Shown: one piece after another, positions 8,025-17,711 of the stretch
Layout: each line of letters opens with the position of its first letter
How positions within the stretch are numbered: the first letter of the stretch is position 1
Position numbers and translations under genes: made by a program
Source: an uncultured Clostridiaceae bacterium
GTDB lineage: Bacteria > Bacillota > Clostridia > Clostridiales > Clostridiaceae
DNA length: 64,000 nucleotides
Direction of reading: 5' to 3'
Assembly (NCBI GenBank): GCA_946405135.1
Contig: CAMJGD010000010.1
Location: 1 to 64,000, forward strand
Notes under the pieces: model-generated
Told to the model about the DNA's origin: nothing
The model's input: the letters and a program-made list of their open reading frames with translations, nothing else
Database searches by the model: none

Positions 8025-8339
8025 ATGGAATTTGTAGTAAATAAGGTTATGAATATAGATAAAGATGCAGAAAATTATAGAAAGAAAACTGAAGAATTAC
8101 TTATAGAAAAGAAGAAGGAATTGGATGAAGAAATCAAAATTTTAAACAAGGAGTGGGAAGAAGAGGCTAAAAGTTTTAAGAAGAGAGTGTTTGAAGAGAA
8201 ACTCAAAGAGGCTGAAGAAAAAGCTAATATCATAAGAAATGAAAAGGAGGAACAAATAAATAATATAAACTTAAAATATAACAGTAGTAAAGACAAAATT
8301 GTATATGAAGTATTTCATAAAATAATTGATTCCCTTTAG
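8025..8339 (+). CDS. V/A-type ATPase subunit H (peripheral stalk)
   Basis: 104 residues, nearly all a charged coiled coil (KKTEELLIEKKKELDEEIKI onward), as in the H/G stalk subunit that pairs with subunit E to make the peripheral stator. It is the first gene of a nine-gene ATPase operon, the usual place for this subunit. GGGGGTGAT precedes the ATG by four bases. Assignment rests on position, length and coiled-coil character rather than on diagnostic residues. A possible -10 TATAAT lies at 7983-7988 with a poor -35. Confidence 0.75.
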   Translation: MEFVVNKVMNIDKDAENYRKKTEELLIEKKKELDEEIKILNKEWEEEAKSFKKRVFEEKLKEAEEKANIIRNEKEEQINNINLKYNSSKDKIVYEVFHKIIDSL

Positions 8340-8351
8340 GAGTGAAGTATT

Positions 8352-9392
8352 ATGGGAAGCATTGTTAAGTTTACTGCAGTAAATTCCAAAGTAAAAGCTT
8401 TAAAAGGTAAAATGCTGAAAGATGATGAATATTTAGAATTACTTCAGTGTAAAGGCTTTAAAGAAGCTCTGAGAGTTTTAAAAGAAGATACTTGCTATGG
8501 AGAACTTTTAGAAGATTATAACCTAGATAAAATTCATAGAGGGGAAATAGAAGTAATTTTAGATAAACACTACACATCCGTATATAATAAATTTATTAAT
8601 TACTTTAGTGGAGAATATAGAAAACTAATAAAAAATCTATTTCTAAGATGGGAAATAGAAGACCTAAAGGTAATTATTAGAGGAAAATATATAGGCCATA
8701 GCAATGAGACTATACAAAACAATCTCATAGCTAGAAGCTCTTTAAATACTATAGATTATAATTATATAATATCTTCAAAGTCTATAGAAGAGCTTGTAGA
8801 AAGATTAAAGGGCAGCATATATTACAATGGGATAAAAAATTTAGCAGCGGATGTTAGTAAAAAGGGTTTATTTAGAATAGAAACAGAACTTGATTTTATA
8901 TACTTTTCTACTTTAAGAAAACAATTAAAAAGGTTGGACAAAGAAAATAGAGAAATAGTAGAACAGATTATAGGGCTAGAAGCAGACTTATCAAATTTAA
9001 CCTATATTTATAGAGGTAAAAAGTTTTATGCTATAACACCTGAAGAATTATTTAATTATACTATTTATGATGGGTTCAAGCTTTCAGAAGAAAAGATAAA
9101 GAAGTTATGCTATGCAAATAGTATAGAAGAATTACAAAGTATATTAGAGAATACACCTTATGGGTGGATATATCAAGTAGATAACTCTGTTGAAATTGAA
9201 AAAAGAGAAAGAGAGTTTCAAAAAAAATATTTTAGTAAATATATTAGAGAAAACAGGACAAACTTTAGTATGGTTATAAGCTACTTAATTTTATATAAAA
9301 TTGAAATAAGAGATATTATATCCATTGTAGAGCAAAAAAGATATGATTTAGATATCAGCCAAGGAGCAAAGTATGTTTCTGTAATACTCTAG
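8352..9392 (+). CDS. V/A-type ATPase subunit C (central-stalk connector)
   Basis: 346 residues, matching V/A-ATPase subunit C (also called d), the funnel-shaped protein linking the rotor shaft (D/F) to the membrane K ring. The N-terminus AVNSKVKALKGKMLKDDEYL and the repeated three-helix units (RWEIEDLKVIIRGKYIG, EADLSNLTYIYRGKKF) are typical. It starts 12 bases after the H gene. In most bacterial and archaeal operons C follows I, K and E; here it comes before I. Confidence 0.88.
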   Translation: MGSIVKFTAVNSKVKALKGKMLKDDEYLELLQCKGFKEALRVLKEDTCYGELLEDYNLDKIHRGEIEVILDKHYTSVYNKFINYFSGEYRKLIKNLFLRWEIEDLKVIIRGKYIGHSNETIQNNLIARSSLNTIDYNYIISSKSIEELVERLKGSIYYNGIKNLAADVSKKGLFRIETELDFIYFSTLRKQLKRLDKENREIVEQIIGLEADLSNLTYIYRGKKFYAITPEELFNYTIYDGFKLSEEKIKKLCYANSIEELQSILENTPYGWIYQVDNSVEIEKREREFQKKYFSKYIRENRTNFSMVISYLILYKIEIRDIISIVEQKRYDLDISQGAKYVSVIL

Positions 9393-9407
9393 CTGGGAGG
9401 TGAACTT

Positions 9408-11375
9408 ATGTCCGTAGAAAAAATGTATATGGTAAATCTTCTTGGAGCCAGATCCGATTTTGATAGACTTACAAAGGAGTTAGCTCTGAAAGGATGCATG
9501 CAACCGGTAAATGCTCTGCAGGAAATAGATTCTTCAGATTTTGTACTTAAAACTTCTGAAGATAATATAGAGGCTTTGATGGATGTAAGTTATATAAGAC
9601 CCTATTCTTATGATAGGGATTTTAACTTAAGTTTAAAGCGCATAGAAAAATTAAAAAAAGAGCAGGATTATTTTAAGATTAATACAGAAGAAGTAAAGGA
9701 TGTAACCTATGATTTTGATTCTATGGAACAAGAATTTGGAAGTATATATAAAGAATATAAATCATTAGAGAAAGAGTATGAAGTTCTTAAAGAGAAATCT
9801 CAATACTTAAAAAATACTTATGAGGCTTTTGAATTTTTAAAAGATATTTCTTTTTCTTTAGAAGAAGTTTTATCAATGAAAAATTTTAAGGTTGGCTTGT
9901 ATAAAGTAAATGAAGGAAATATGAATAAGATAAAGGCTAATTATGAAAATATACCTGCGGTACTGCAAACTGTGTACAAAGAAAGAGATTTTGTTATATT
10001 CATAGCATTTACGCCAATACTTTTATTTCCAGAGGCTCAAAGAATCTTTAAGTCTGCTAACTGCGAAGAAATACATTTATCTGATGATTATAAAGGAACA
10101 CCTAAAGCAGTTGTAGAAGAATTAAAGATGGAGAGGGATGCTGTAGAAAAAGAACTGGAAAAATTAAATGAAAAAATCAAAGACTTTTTTAATAGCAATA
10201 ATAATAAGATAAAGGTTTTAGAAAATAGCTATGAGCTAGAAAAAAAATCTTCAGAAATTAAAAAAACAGCAGCTTGTACTAATGAATTTTTTTATTTATC
10301 TGGTTGGATTCCAGAGACTTCAACAGAGGAGCTTCAATATATTTTAGATTCCTTTGATGATAGAATAATAATGATTAAGAAAAGTCCTAAAGAAATAAAT
10401 AATAAGTCCATAATTCCTCCTACAAAGTTAAAAAATGACAAGCTAGTTAGACCTTTTGAGAGTATGGTAGGTATGTATGGAGTTCCTTCTTATAATGAAA
10501 TTGATCCTACAAGATTTTTAGCCATAACTTATACTATAATGTTTGGGGCTATGTTTGGTGATGTAGGACAAGGTGCAGTATTGTTTTTAGCAGGACTGTT
10601 CTTAAAATATAAGAAGAAAAGAACTAATTTAGGTGGCATTCTTTCAAGGTTAGGTATAAGTTCTACTATTTTTGGATTTCTTTATGGAAGTGTGTTTGGT
10701 TTTGAAAATGTTATAAATGCATTACTTATAAGACCTATGGAAGATATAAATGATATATTGGTTTGGGCAATAGCCTTTGGATGTGTATTTTTAGTAATAG
10801 GGTTTATCCTTGGTATAACAAATAATCTTAGAAAAAAGGATATAGAACATGGAGTTTTTGGAAAAGAGGGACTAGCAGGATTTTTGCTTTATATAGGAGT
10901 ACTAGTACTAGTATTAACAAAGCTTAAGCATATAGATTTATTACCTGCAGGAGTTTGGGCTCTATATATAGTATTCTTTTTGATATTAATACTTTTAAAG
11001 CAGCCTTTAGCTAATTTAGTAAAAGGTAGAAGGCCTTTATTTGAGGATGGGGCTAAAGATTACTTTATAGAGGCTAGTTTTGAAGTTATCGAGACTTTAT
11101 TATCCATGTTTTCTAACACGGTTTCCTTTATAAGAGTTGGAGCATTTGCTTTAAATCACGTTGGGCTTTTTGTAGCATTTTCTGCCATGGCTCAAATGGC
11201 CAAAAATGGAGTGGAATCAGCTATAATATTAATTCTTGGTAATATTATTATTATAGGTCTTGAGGGCCTTATAGTATTTATTCAAGGATTAAGACTTCAA
11301 TATTATGAATTATTTAGCAAATACTATGAAGGTGGAGGAACACCTTTTGAACCAGTAAAGGTAAGTTTTAATTAG
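9408..11375 (+). CDS. V/A-type ATPase subunit I (ion channel stator)
   Basis: 655 residues. The N-terminal half is cytoplasmic with coiled coils (about 75-140 and 240-290). The C-terminal half, from about residue 365, has seven or eight membrane helices. The segment NTVSFIRVGAFALNHVGL carries the conserved arginine that faces the K-ring glutamate during ion translocation, and FGAMFGDVGQGAVLFL and SVFGFENV are further family marks. The N-terminus MSVEKMYMVNLLGARSDFDR is standard. GGGAGGTG precedes the ATG, 15 bases after the C gene. Confidence 0.95.
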   Translation: MSVEKMYMVNLLGARSDFDRLTKELALKGCMQPVNALQEIDSSDFVLKTSEDNIEALMDVSYIRPYSYDRDFNLSLKRIEKLKKEQDYFKINTEEVKDVTYDFDSMEQEFGSIYKEYKSLEKEYEVLKEKSQYLKNTYEAFEFLKDISFSLEEVLSMKNFKVGLYKVNEGNMNKIKANYENIPAVLQTVYKERDFVIFIAFTPILLFPEAQRIFKSANCEEIHLSDDYKGTPKAVVEELKMERDAVEKELEKLNEKIKDFFNSNNNKIKVLENSYELEKKSSEIKKTAACTNEFFYLSGWIPETSTEELQYILDSFDDRIIMIKKSPKEINNKSIIPPTKLKNDKLVRPFESMVGMYGVPSYNEIDPTRFLAITYTIMFGAMFGDVGQGAVLFLAGLFLKYKKKRTNLGGILSRLGISSTIFGFLYGSVFGFENVINALLIRPMEDINDILVWAIAFGCVFLVIGFILGITNNLRKKDIEHGVFGKEGLAGFLLYIGVLVLVLTKLKHIDLLPAGVWALYIVFFLILILLKQPLANLVKGRRPLFEDGAKDYFIEASFEVIETLLSMFSNTVSFIRVGAFALNHVGLFVAFSAMAQMAKNGVESAIILILGNIIIIGLEGLIVFIQGLRLQYYELFSKYYEGGGTPFEPVKVSFN

Positions 11376-11421
11376 TTTTTTATATTTTAAATATTAAAAA
11401 TTTGAAAGAGGTGCAATAATT

Positions 11422-11847
11422 ATGATGATATTATTAGTTTTAACATTTTGTGTTGTAATTTCTACCATAACTTATGGAGTTGTTCAAAAAGGTAAGGGAG
11501 AAATATCAGGAAAACAAAATATAAAAAGAGCTTTGAAGATAAATTTAAGTGTATTTATACCAGTTATAACTGCAGCTTTAGTGATGAATATACCAAGTAT
11601 AGCTCATGCAGCAGTAACAACTGCAGCTAATCCTTCTGCTGGATTAGGATATCTAGCTGCAGGACTTTCTACTGGACTTGCTACCATCGGTGCTGGATAT
11701 GCAGTTGGTGCAGTTGGTTCTTCTGCTTTAGGTGCTGTATCAGAAGATCCTAAAATACTAGGAAAAACTCTTATTTATGTAGGACTAGGGGAAGGTATAG
11801 CAATATATGGTCTTATAATATCCATAATGATTCTTGCAAGACTATAA
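11422..11847 (+). CDS. V/A-type ATPase proteolipid subunit K
   Basis: 141 residues. The C-terminal 75 form one proteolipid hairpin: a Gly/Ala-rich helix (LATIGAGYAVGAVGSSALGA), a polar loop EDPK, and a helix with the ion-binding glutamate at 124 (GLGEGIAIYGLI). Two further hydrophobic stretches precede it (about 1-21 and 43-60), and the second ends in AHA-A (61-64) like a signal-peptide cleavage site. A single hairpin is also found in the Thermus L subunit, unlike the two-hairpin Enterococcus NtpK. The first helix has V where sodium-type rings have Q, and G follows the glutamate, which argues mildly for proton coupling (inference). Confidence 0.92.
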   Translation: MMILLVLTFCVVISTITYGVVQKGKGEISGKQNIKRALKINLSVFIPVITAALVMNIPSIAHAAVTTAANPSAGLGYLAAGLSTGLATIGAGYAVGAVGSSALGAVSEDPKILGKTLIYVGLGEGIAIYGLIISIMILARL

Positions 11848-11867
11848 TTTTTTAGGAGATAAGGCTT

Positions 11868-12176
11868 ATGAAGAGCTTTTTAATAAGTGATAATATAGAT
11901 ACTTTTGTAGGTATGAAGATGGCAGGCATAGAAGGCGTTGTTCTTCATGAAAAAGAAGAGGTAGTGAAGACTATAGAACAAATCAGAAGACAGGATGAAA
12001 TTGGTATAATTATAATTACAGAAAAGATAGCTCTATTGATACCGGAATTGGTAAATGAAATCAAATTATCCAAAGATAAACCTCTTTTAGTTGAAATACC
12101 AGATAGACATGGTTCTATAAAAGGTAAGGACTCTATAGTAAGATACGTAAAAGAATCTATTGGACTTAAGATATAG
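11868..12176 (+). CDS. V/A-type ATPase subunit F (rotor shaft)
   Basis: 102 residues, the normal length of subunit F, which sits with D on the rotating central shaft. The N-terminus LISDNIDTFVGMKMAGIEG and the middle EIGIIIITEKIALLI match the Rossmann-like F fold, in which a short strand precedes a helix that binds D. GGAGAT lies before the ATG, 20 bases after K. F before E is unusual compared with the common E-C-F order. Confidence 0.92.
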   Translation: MKSFLISDNIDTFVGMKMAGIEGVVLHEKEEVVKTIEQIRRQDEIGIIIITEKIALLIPELVNEIKLSKDKPLLVEIPDRHGSIKGKDSIVRYVKESIGLKI

Positions 12177-12188
12177 GAGGTTAAAGTT

Positions 12189-12800
12189 ATGACCACTATC
12201 GAAGATAAGATAAATTTATTTTCAAAGATAATATATGATAAATTAAATGAGGAAAAAGAAGAAAAATTAAAACAGTTTAATCAAGAGGCTCAAACTAGAA
12301 TAGAGTCAGAAAAAGAGAATATTGAAAAGAATAGAAAGAATCTTCAAAGAGAACTTATGAAAAAATCTAATACAAAAGCAAATGAAATAATTGCTAAAGA
12401 AAAATTAAATAAGCAAAGAGAAATACTAAGTCTTAAGGATAAACTAGTAAAAAGCACTTTGGATGAAATTAAGGAAAAGTTATTTACTTATGTGTCTTCG
12501 GAAGATTATAAAGATTATTTTATAAAACTTCTTCAGAATACTTTAAGTGAAGTAGAAGAAGGAAGATACTTCATAATATTATTAGAAAGAGATAATGAAA
12601 GATTCAAAAGTGAAATTGAAGAAGTTATAAAAAAATACAATGATAAGAGTATAGAAATAAAGATTTCTCAAGATGATTTCATTGGGGGAATAATACTAAA
12701 AGACTTTGAAGGAAAATTTAAAGTAGATAATAGTCTTTATTCAAAACTAGAAGAAAGTAAAGAAATCATAGGCGTTAAAGTTATGGAAATGCTTGCATAG
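12189..12800 (+). CDS. V/A-type ATPase subunit E (peripheral stalk)
   Basis: 203 residues. A long charged coiled coil occupies about residues 10-95 and a mixed alpha/beta C-terminal domain the rest, including ISQDDFIGGIILKDFEGKFKVDNSL, the segment that contacts subunit B at the top of the stator. It pairs with subunit H. AGGAGG is eight bases before the ATG, and the next gene starts 12 bases after its stop. Confidence 0.92.
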   Translation: MTTIEDKINLFSKIIYDKLNEEKEEKLKQFNQEAQTRIESEKENIEKNRKNLQRELMKKSNTKANEIIAKEKLNKQREILSLKDKLVKSTLDEIKEKLFTYVSSEDYKDYFIKLLQNTLSEVEEGRYFIILLERDNERFKSEIEEVIKKYNDKSIEIKISQDDFIGGIILKDFEGKFKVDNSLYSKLEESKEIIGVKVMEMLA

Positions 12801-12811
12801 GAGGTGAAGAC

Positions 12812-14569
12812 ATGGAAGGAAAGATAATTGGAGTAAATGGTCCTGTAGTTAAAGCAGAAGGCATGAAAGGCTTTAAAATGAGAGAAATGGTTATGGTAGG
12901 CGAAAAGAAGTTAATAGGAGAAATAATCATATTAGAAGAAGATTATGCTACTATACAGGTATATGAAGAAACTGGCGGTTTAAAGATTGGTGAAGCTGTT
13001 GTTTCTACAGGAAATCCTCTTTCACTTAAGTTAGGTCCTGGAATATTAGGAAATATATTTGATGGAATAGAAAGGCCTTTAACTGCTATAAACGAGATGT
13101 CTTACGGATTTATACCGGAAGGTATAGGACTTATTTCTTTAGATGAGGAAAAGCTTTGGGATACAGAAATAAGGGTTAAAGTAGGGGATGAATTAAAACA
13201 AGGAGACGTATATGCAGAGGTTCAAGAAACTCCATCCATATTACACAAGCTAATGGTTCCTCCAGGAGTCTTTGGAACGGTAATAGAAGTTAAAGAGAAT
13301 GGGAAATATAATATAGAAACTGTGGTTGCAGTTCTAAAACAGGGAAATGAAACCTATGAACTAAAGTTATATCAATATTGGCCAGTAAGAAATCCAAGAC
13401 CAGTAAAAGAGAGAAAAACTATTTTTAGACCTCTTATTACTGGACAGAGAATAATAGATATATTTTTTCCATTAGCAAAAGGTGGTACTTGTGCTATACC
13501 TGGAGGATTTGGTACAGGAAAAACTATGACTCAACATCAATTAGCTAAATGGTCTGATGCAGATATCATAGTATATATTGGCTGTGGAGAAAGAGGAAAT
13601 GAAATGACAGAGGTATTAGAAGATTTTCCAAAGCTTATAGACCCTAGAACAGAGTTACCTCTTATGAATAGAACTGTGCTTATTGCAAATACATCCAATA
13701 TGCCCGTAGCTGCTAGAGAGGCAAGTATTTATACAGGTATAACCTTGGCAGAATATTTTAGAGATATGGGCTACCATGTAGCTATAATGGCAGATTCAAC
13801 TTCAAGGTGGGCAGAAGCTTTAAGAGAGATTTCAGGAAGACTTGAAGAAATGCCTGCAGAAGAAGGTTATCCTGCTTATCTTCCATCTAGATTAGCTGAA
13901 TTCTATGAAAGGGCAGGTTATGTAGAAAATTTAAATGGCACGGAAGGTTCTGTTACTGTAATAGGAGCTGTATCTCCTGCAGGAGGAGATTTTTCAGAGC
14001 CAGTTACTCAAAATACAAAGAGATTTGTTTCTTCTTTTTTAGGTCTTGATAAGAAATTAGCTTATGCTAGGCACTATCCAGCAATAAACTGGCTATCTAG
14101 TTATAGTGGCTATTTAGCATTATTAAAAGATTGGTATGAGGAAAACATTTCTGAGGATATAATACAGTTAAGAGCTAAAATGCTTAAAATACTATATGAA
14201 GAGAATAAACTCAGTGAGATAGTTAAACTGGTAGGAGAAGATGTATTACCGGATGATCAAAGGCTTGTTATGGAAGTATCAAAATGTTTAAAGGTAGCAT
14301 TTTTACAGCAAAATGCTTATCATCCTTTGGATACTTATGTTCCGCTAGAAAAACAATATAAGATGCTTAAAGTCATAGAAACTTTTTATGATTATGGAAA
14401 TAAAGCTGTAAAAATGGGTATACCAATATCTGTTATCATGGATAAGGATATTGTAGAAAAGTTATATAAGATGAAGTATAATGTTCCCAATGAGGATTTC
14501 TCCCTTATAGATGATTTGGAAAAAGAATTGATAAGTTATTTCAATGATATTATGAAGAAATACATGTAA
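12812..14569 (+). CDS. atpA: V/A-type ATPase catalytic subunit A
   Basis: 585 residues, the ATP-hydrolysing or ATP-synthesising subunit. The P-loop GGFGTGKTMTQ lies near residue 231, preceded by the roughly 90-residue non-homologous region unique to V/A-type A subunits. IVYIGCGERGNEMTEVL carries the catalytic glutamate region, and ADSTSRWAEALREISGRLEEMPAEEGYPAY is a signature of the family. Three copies alternate with B in the catalytic head. GGAGGTG precedes the ATG. No residue expected for catalysis appears to be missing. Confidence 0.97.
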   Translation: MEGKIIGVNGPVVKAEGMKGFKMREMVMVGEKKLIGEIIILEEDYATIQVYEETGGLKIGEAVVSTGNPLSLKLGPGILGNIFDGIERPLTAINEMSYGFIPEGIGLISLDEEKLWDTEIRVKVGDELKQGDVYAEVQETPSILHKLMVPPGVFGTVIEVKENGKYNIETVVAVLKQGNETYELKLYQYWPVRNPRPVKERKTIFRPLITGQRIIDIFFPLAKGGTCAIPGGFGTGKTMTQHQLAKWSDADIIVYIGCGERGNEMTEVLEDFPKLIDPRTELPLMNRTVLIANTSNMPVAAREASIYTGITLAEYFRDMGYHVAIMADSTSRWAEALREISGRLEEMPAEEGYPAYLPSRLAEFYERAGYVENLNGTEGSVTVIGAVSPAGGDFSEPVTQNTKRFVSSFLGLDKKLAYARHYPAINWLSSYSGYLALLKDWYEENISEDIIQLRAKMLKILYEENKLSEIVKLVGEDVLPDDQRLVMEVSKCLKVAFLQQNAYHPLDTYVPLEKQYKMLKVIETFYDYGNKAVKMGIPISVIMDKDIVEKLYKMKYNVPNEDFSLIDDLEKELISYFNDIMKKYM

Positions 14570-14581
14570 GGGGGAATAGAT

Positions 14582-15964
14582 ATGAAAAAAGAGTATTTGA
14601 TGTTAGATAGGGTTCAAGGACCTCTAATAATATTATCTGATGTAAAAGATGTGGCTTATGATGAAATTGTAGATATATTAGTAGATGGCAAACATAAGAA
14701 AAAAGGAAAAGTTGTTCAGATTTATGGAGATAAAGCTATAATTCAAGTTTTTGAACCAACACTAGGTATATCTGTAGATAATACTTCTATACATTTTAGG
14801 GGAGAATCTCTTAAAATTCCACTATCAAAAGATATTTTGGGAAGAGAATTTAATGGTATTGGAGAGCCAAGAGATAATGGAGGAGAAGTGTATTCCTCAA
14901 AAAAGTATGATGTTAATGGGAGACCTATGAATCCAGTAGCTAGAAAATATCCTAGAGACTACATTCAGACTGGTATATCTTCTATTGACTGTCTTGCCAC
15001 TTTAATAAGGGGACAAAAGTTGCCTATATTTTCAGGAAATGGTTTATCTCACAATGAGCTGGCAGCACAGATAGTAAGACAAGCAAAAATTTCAGGAGAT
15101 GAAGAAGATAAGTTTTGTATAGTATTTGGTGCTATGGGTATTAAGCATGATGACGCTCATTTCTTTAAAAAAAGTTTTGAAGAAGCAGGAGTTCTAGAAA
15201 AGGTAGTTATGTTTACCAATTTGGCCGATGACCCAATAGTTGAAAGAATAATAACTCCAAGATGTGCTTTAACAGCTGCTGAATATTTAGCATTTGAAGA
15301 AGATATGCATGTACTTGTAATTCTTACAGATATGACTAGTTATTGTGAAGCTTTAAGAGAGCTTTCTTCTCTAAGAGAAGAGGTTCCAAGCAGAAAAGGC
15401 TATCCAGGATATTTGTACTCAGATTTAGCTTCACTATATGAAAGAGCAGGTATGATGAATGGAGGAAAAGGAAGTATAACTCAAATACCTATTTTAACTA
15501 TGCCAAATGATGATATAACCCATCCAGTTCCAGACCTTACTGGATTTATAACAGAAGGGCAGATAGTTTTAAGCAGAGGAATACAGCAAAGAGATATATA
15601 TCCACCAGTAAATATATTACCATCTCTTTCAAGACTTATGAAAGATGGAATAGGTGAAGGATATACTAGAGAAGATCATAGTGAAGTATCTAATCAAATA
15701 TTTGCAGCTTATTCAAAGGTTCAGGATGTCATAGCTTTAGCTCAAGTAATAGGTGAAGATGAACTTTCAGAAACTGATAAAATTTATATGGAATTTGGAA
15801 GAGCCTTTGAAGACAAATTTTTAAAACAGGAATATGATGAAAATAGAGACATGGTAGAAACTTTGGATTTGGCTTGGGAAATATTAAGCATACTTCCAAA
15901 GAGTGAGCTAGATAGAGTTTCTCCAGAAATCTTAAATAAATATTATAAAACAGTGGTGAAGTAA
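14582..15964 (+). CDS. atpB: V/A-type ATPase regulatory subunit B
   Basis: 460 residues, the non-catalytic partner of A. As expected, the P-loop is replaced by [15 protein letters not shown]. The adjacent [28 protein letters not shown] block and [15 protein letters not shown] are family hallmarks. It completes the nucleotide site at the A/B interface and gives the Arg finger (SPLSRLMK-like motif [13 protein letters not shown]). GGGGGAAT lies before the ATG; the D gene begins one base after its stop codon. Confidence 0.97.
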   Translation: MKKEYLMLDRVQGPLIILSDVKDVAYDEIVDILVDGKHKKKGKVVQIYGDKAIIQVFEPTLGISVDNTSIHFRGESLKIPLSKDILGREFNGIGEPRDNGGEVYSSKKYDVNGRPMNPVARKYPRDYIQTGISSIDCLATLIRGQKLPIFSGNGLSHNELAAQIVRQAKISGDEEDKFCIVFGAMGIKHDDAHFFKKSFEEAGVLEKVVMFTNLADDPIVERIITPRCALTAAEYLAFEEDMHVLVILTDMTSYCEALRELSSLREEVPSRKGYPGYLYSDLASLYERAGMMNGGKGSITQIPILTMPNDDITHPVPDLTGFITEGQIVLSRGIQQRDIYPPVNILPSLSRLMKDGIGEGYTREDHSEVSNQIFAAYSKVQDVIALAQVIGEDELSETDKIYMEFGRAFEDKFLKQEYDENRDMVETLDLAWEILSILPKSELDRVSPEILNKYYKTVVK

Positions 15965-15965
15965 T

Positions 15966-16580
15966 ATGGAAAATTTAGCACCAACCAAATCCACATTAAT
16001 GTCAGCCAAGAGTTCTTTAGAATTTTCTAAAAAAGGTTTTGAACTATTAGATAAAAAAAGAAATGTGCTTATAAGAGAGCTTATGTCCTATGTATCAAGA
16101 GCCTATGAGCTTCAGGACGAGATAAATTCAACTTTTTCCAGAGCTTACGAGGCTTTGAGGGATGCAAACATAAATTGTGGAATAACAAGCGTAGAAGATA
16201 CAGCTATGGCTGTAGATGAAGCAAAAGATTATGATATACTATTTAAAAGTGTTATGGGTGTAGAAGTACCTAAAGTAAACTTTCAAAGAAAAAACATAGA
16301 ACCTAAGTATGGTTTTTATAGGAGTACTGCCTCTATAGACGAAGCCATGAAAGAATTTAATAATGTAAAGTACTTGACTTATGAACTAGCAGAAGTAGAA
16401 AATGCGGTATATAGATTGGCTATGGAGGTAAAGAAAACTCAAAAAAGGGCAAATGCTCTTCAAAACATACAAATACCTAGGTTTGAAGATATTGTTAAGT
16501 TTGTTACAGAAGTATTAGAAGAAAAGGAAAGGGAAGATTTCTTTAGACTTAAGGTAGTGAAAAAGAAACATAAGTCTTAG
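15966..16580 (+). CDS. V/A-type ATPase subunit D (rotor shaft)
   Basis: 204 residues. The N-terminus APTKSTLMSAKSSLEFSKKGFELLDKKR and the C-terminal long helix rich in KKTQKRANALQNIQIPRFE form the two-stranded coiled coil that turns inside the A3B3 head, equivalent to gamma in F-type enzymes. It is the last gene of the operon and starts one base past the stop of B, so it is probably translationally coupled. A terminator follows within 25 bases. Confidence 0.95.
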   Translation: MENLAPTKSTLMSAKSSLEFSKKGFELLDKKRNVLIRELMSYVSRAYELQDEINSTFSRAYEALRDANINCGITSVEDTAMAVDEAKDYDILFKSVMGVEVPKVNFQRKNIEPKYGFYRSTASIDEAMKEFNNVKYLTYELAEVENAVYRLAMEVKKTQKRANALQNIQIPRFEDIVKFVTEVLEEKEREDFFRLKVVKKKHKS

Positions 16581-16601
16581 TAATCTTCAAATAAGAGTTT
16601 T

Positions 16602-16636
16602 AAAACCACACTGTATTTTAATGTCAGTGTGGTTTT
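16602..16636. terminator. bidirectional terminator after the ATPase operon
   Basis: AAAACCACACTG and CAGTGTGGTTTT form a perfect 12-base-pair stem with an 11-base loop and T-runs on both strands. It ends the ATPase operon and the convergent amidase-domain gene, whose stop codon at 16635 overlaps it. Confidence 0.9.
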
Positions 16637-17711
16637 ATTTATAGTACCCATCAATATGAATATATCTCTTTTTACCCATTTTTGAAGATAAGGGATAAAT
16701 GCCATTATCAGAATGCTGAGCTACTAAATAGTCCTGCACAGTATCATTAGAGCTTCTCTCTATTTCCTGAACTATTATCATGGAATGATACCAAACTCCT
16801 TTTGAATCTGATAATTGAACTACATGTCCTAAAGAAACTGTTCCATGGTTTGAACTATAAGCATATACTCCAAAGTTATGGCTGCTAGAGGAATTATTAT
16901 TAACTAGATATGTGTACAAGTCATTTACTCCAGTCCAATTAGCTCTATGGGTATCGCTATCCCAATACCAAGTATAGGGGTCTACATAATCTTTGGGTAA
17001 TCCACCAGCATATAAACATTGTGAAATAAAATTAGTACAATCTCCTCCTAGGTTAGTATAATCTTTAAATTGTTTTACATTAGGTATCATTGCATATTTT
17101 ATTGCGTAATTTACTGCAGCTGAAGCATTATAATAATAATATTTGTAATTTCGTAATGAATGATGATAGTTTTGATTTTTGTTTTCTAGATAATAATCAT
17201 TAAGTTTTTTATCTTCTATTATAAAGGATTTTACTTTATCTATATCTTTGAATCTTTCCAATAAATCTTCAATAAATCTTTTGTTATTGTTAGTGTAATT
17301 ATCAGTTTTAATGAACCAATCCGTGCCTTTTTTATATAGGATAATTTCATGCTTTAAGTTTTGTGTGATGGAACAATAGTTTTTTATAAAATTAAAATAA
17401 ATATAATGATTTTCAAATAAAATTACATAACATATATGGTTTTTAAATGTTATACCTCTATATATTAGCTCATAATTAAATTCATGAAATTTATAGTCAA
17501 AAGGCTGTTTTTTTCTATTTTCTATTTCCAGTTGAATATATAGTTTTTCTTTTAAAAAATCTTTTTCTGAAAATATATAATTTTCTATGTTACTTTCGTA
17601 TTGCAGCGTTGAAAGTATTTTAAATCTTGCATTAAACCAGTTTTCTATAACATATTTAACTTTTATTTCTTCTTCATTAGGTATTAATAGCATAGCCATA
17701 ACGGACACCAT
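16635..17711 (-). CDS. amidase-domain (Amidase_6) protein, leader probably frameshifted
   Basis: 358 residues as it stands. The C-terminal half (about 185-355) is the putative amidase domain of Firmicute exported proteins: YNASAAVNYAIKYA, then GGDCTNFISQCLYAGG with the presumed catalytic cysteine, and GHVVQLSDSKGVWYHSMIIVQ with a histidine. The N-terminal half is unrecognised. The likely original start is TTG 17737, seven bases after GGAGGG, reading MKKYLFNN; restoring one T in the TTT before ATG 17711 joins it to FMVSVMAMLLIP, a signal-like leader. As sequenced, ATG 17711 has no ribosome site. Confidence 0.75.
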   Translation of the reverse strand: MVSVMAMLLIPNEEEIKVKYVIENWFNARFKILSTLQYESNIENYIFSEKDFLKEKLYIQLEIENRKKQPFDYKFHEFNYELIYRGITFKNHICYVILFENHYIYFNFIKNYCSITQNLKHEIILYKKGTDWFIKTDNYTNNNKRFIEDLLERFKDIDKVKSFIIEDKKLNDYYLENKNQNYHHSLRNYKYYYYNASAAVNYAIKYAMIPNVKQFKDYTNLGGDCTNFISQCLYAGGLPKDYVDPYTWYWDSDTHRANWTGVNDLYTYLVNNNSSSSHNFGVYAYSSNHGTVSLGHVVQLSDSKGVWYHSMIIVQEIERSSNDTVQDYLVAQHSDNGIYPLSSKMGKKRYIHIDGYYK

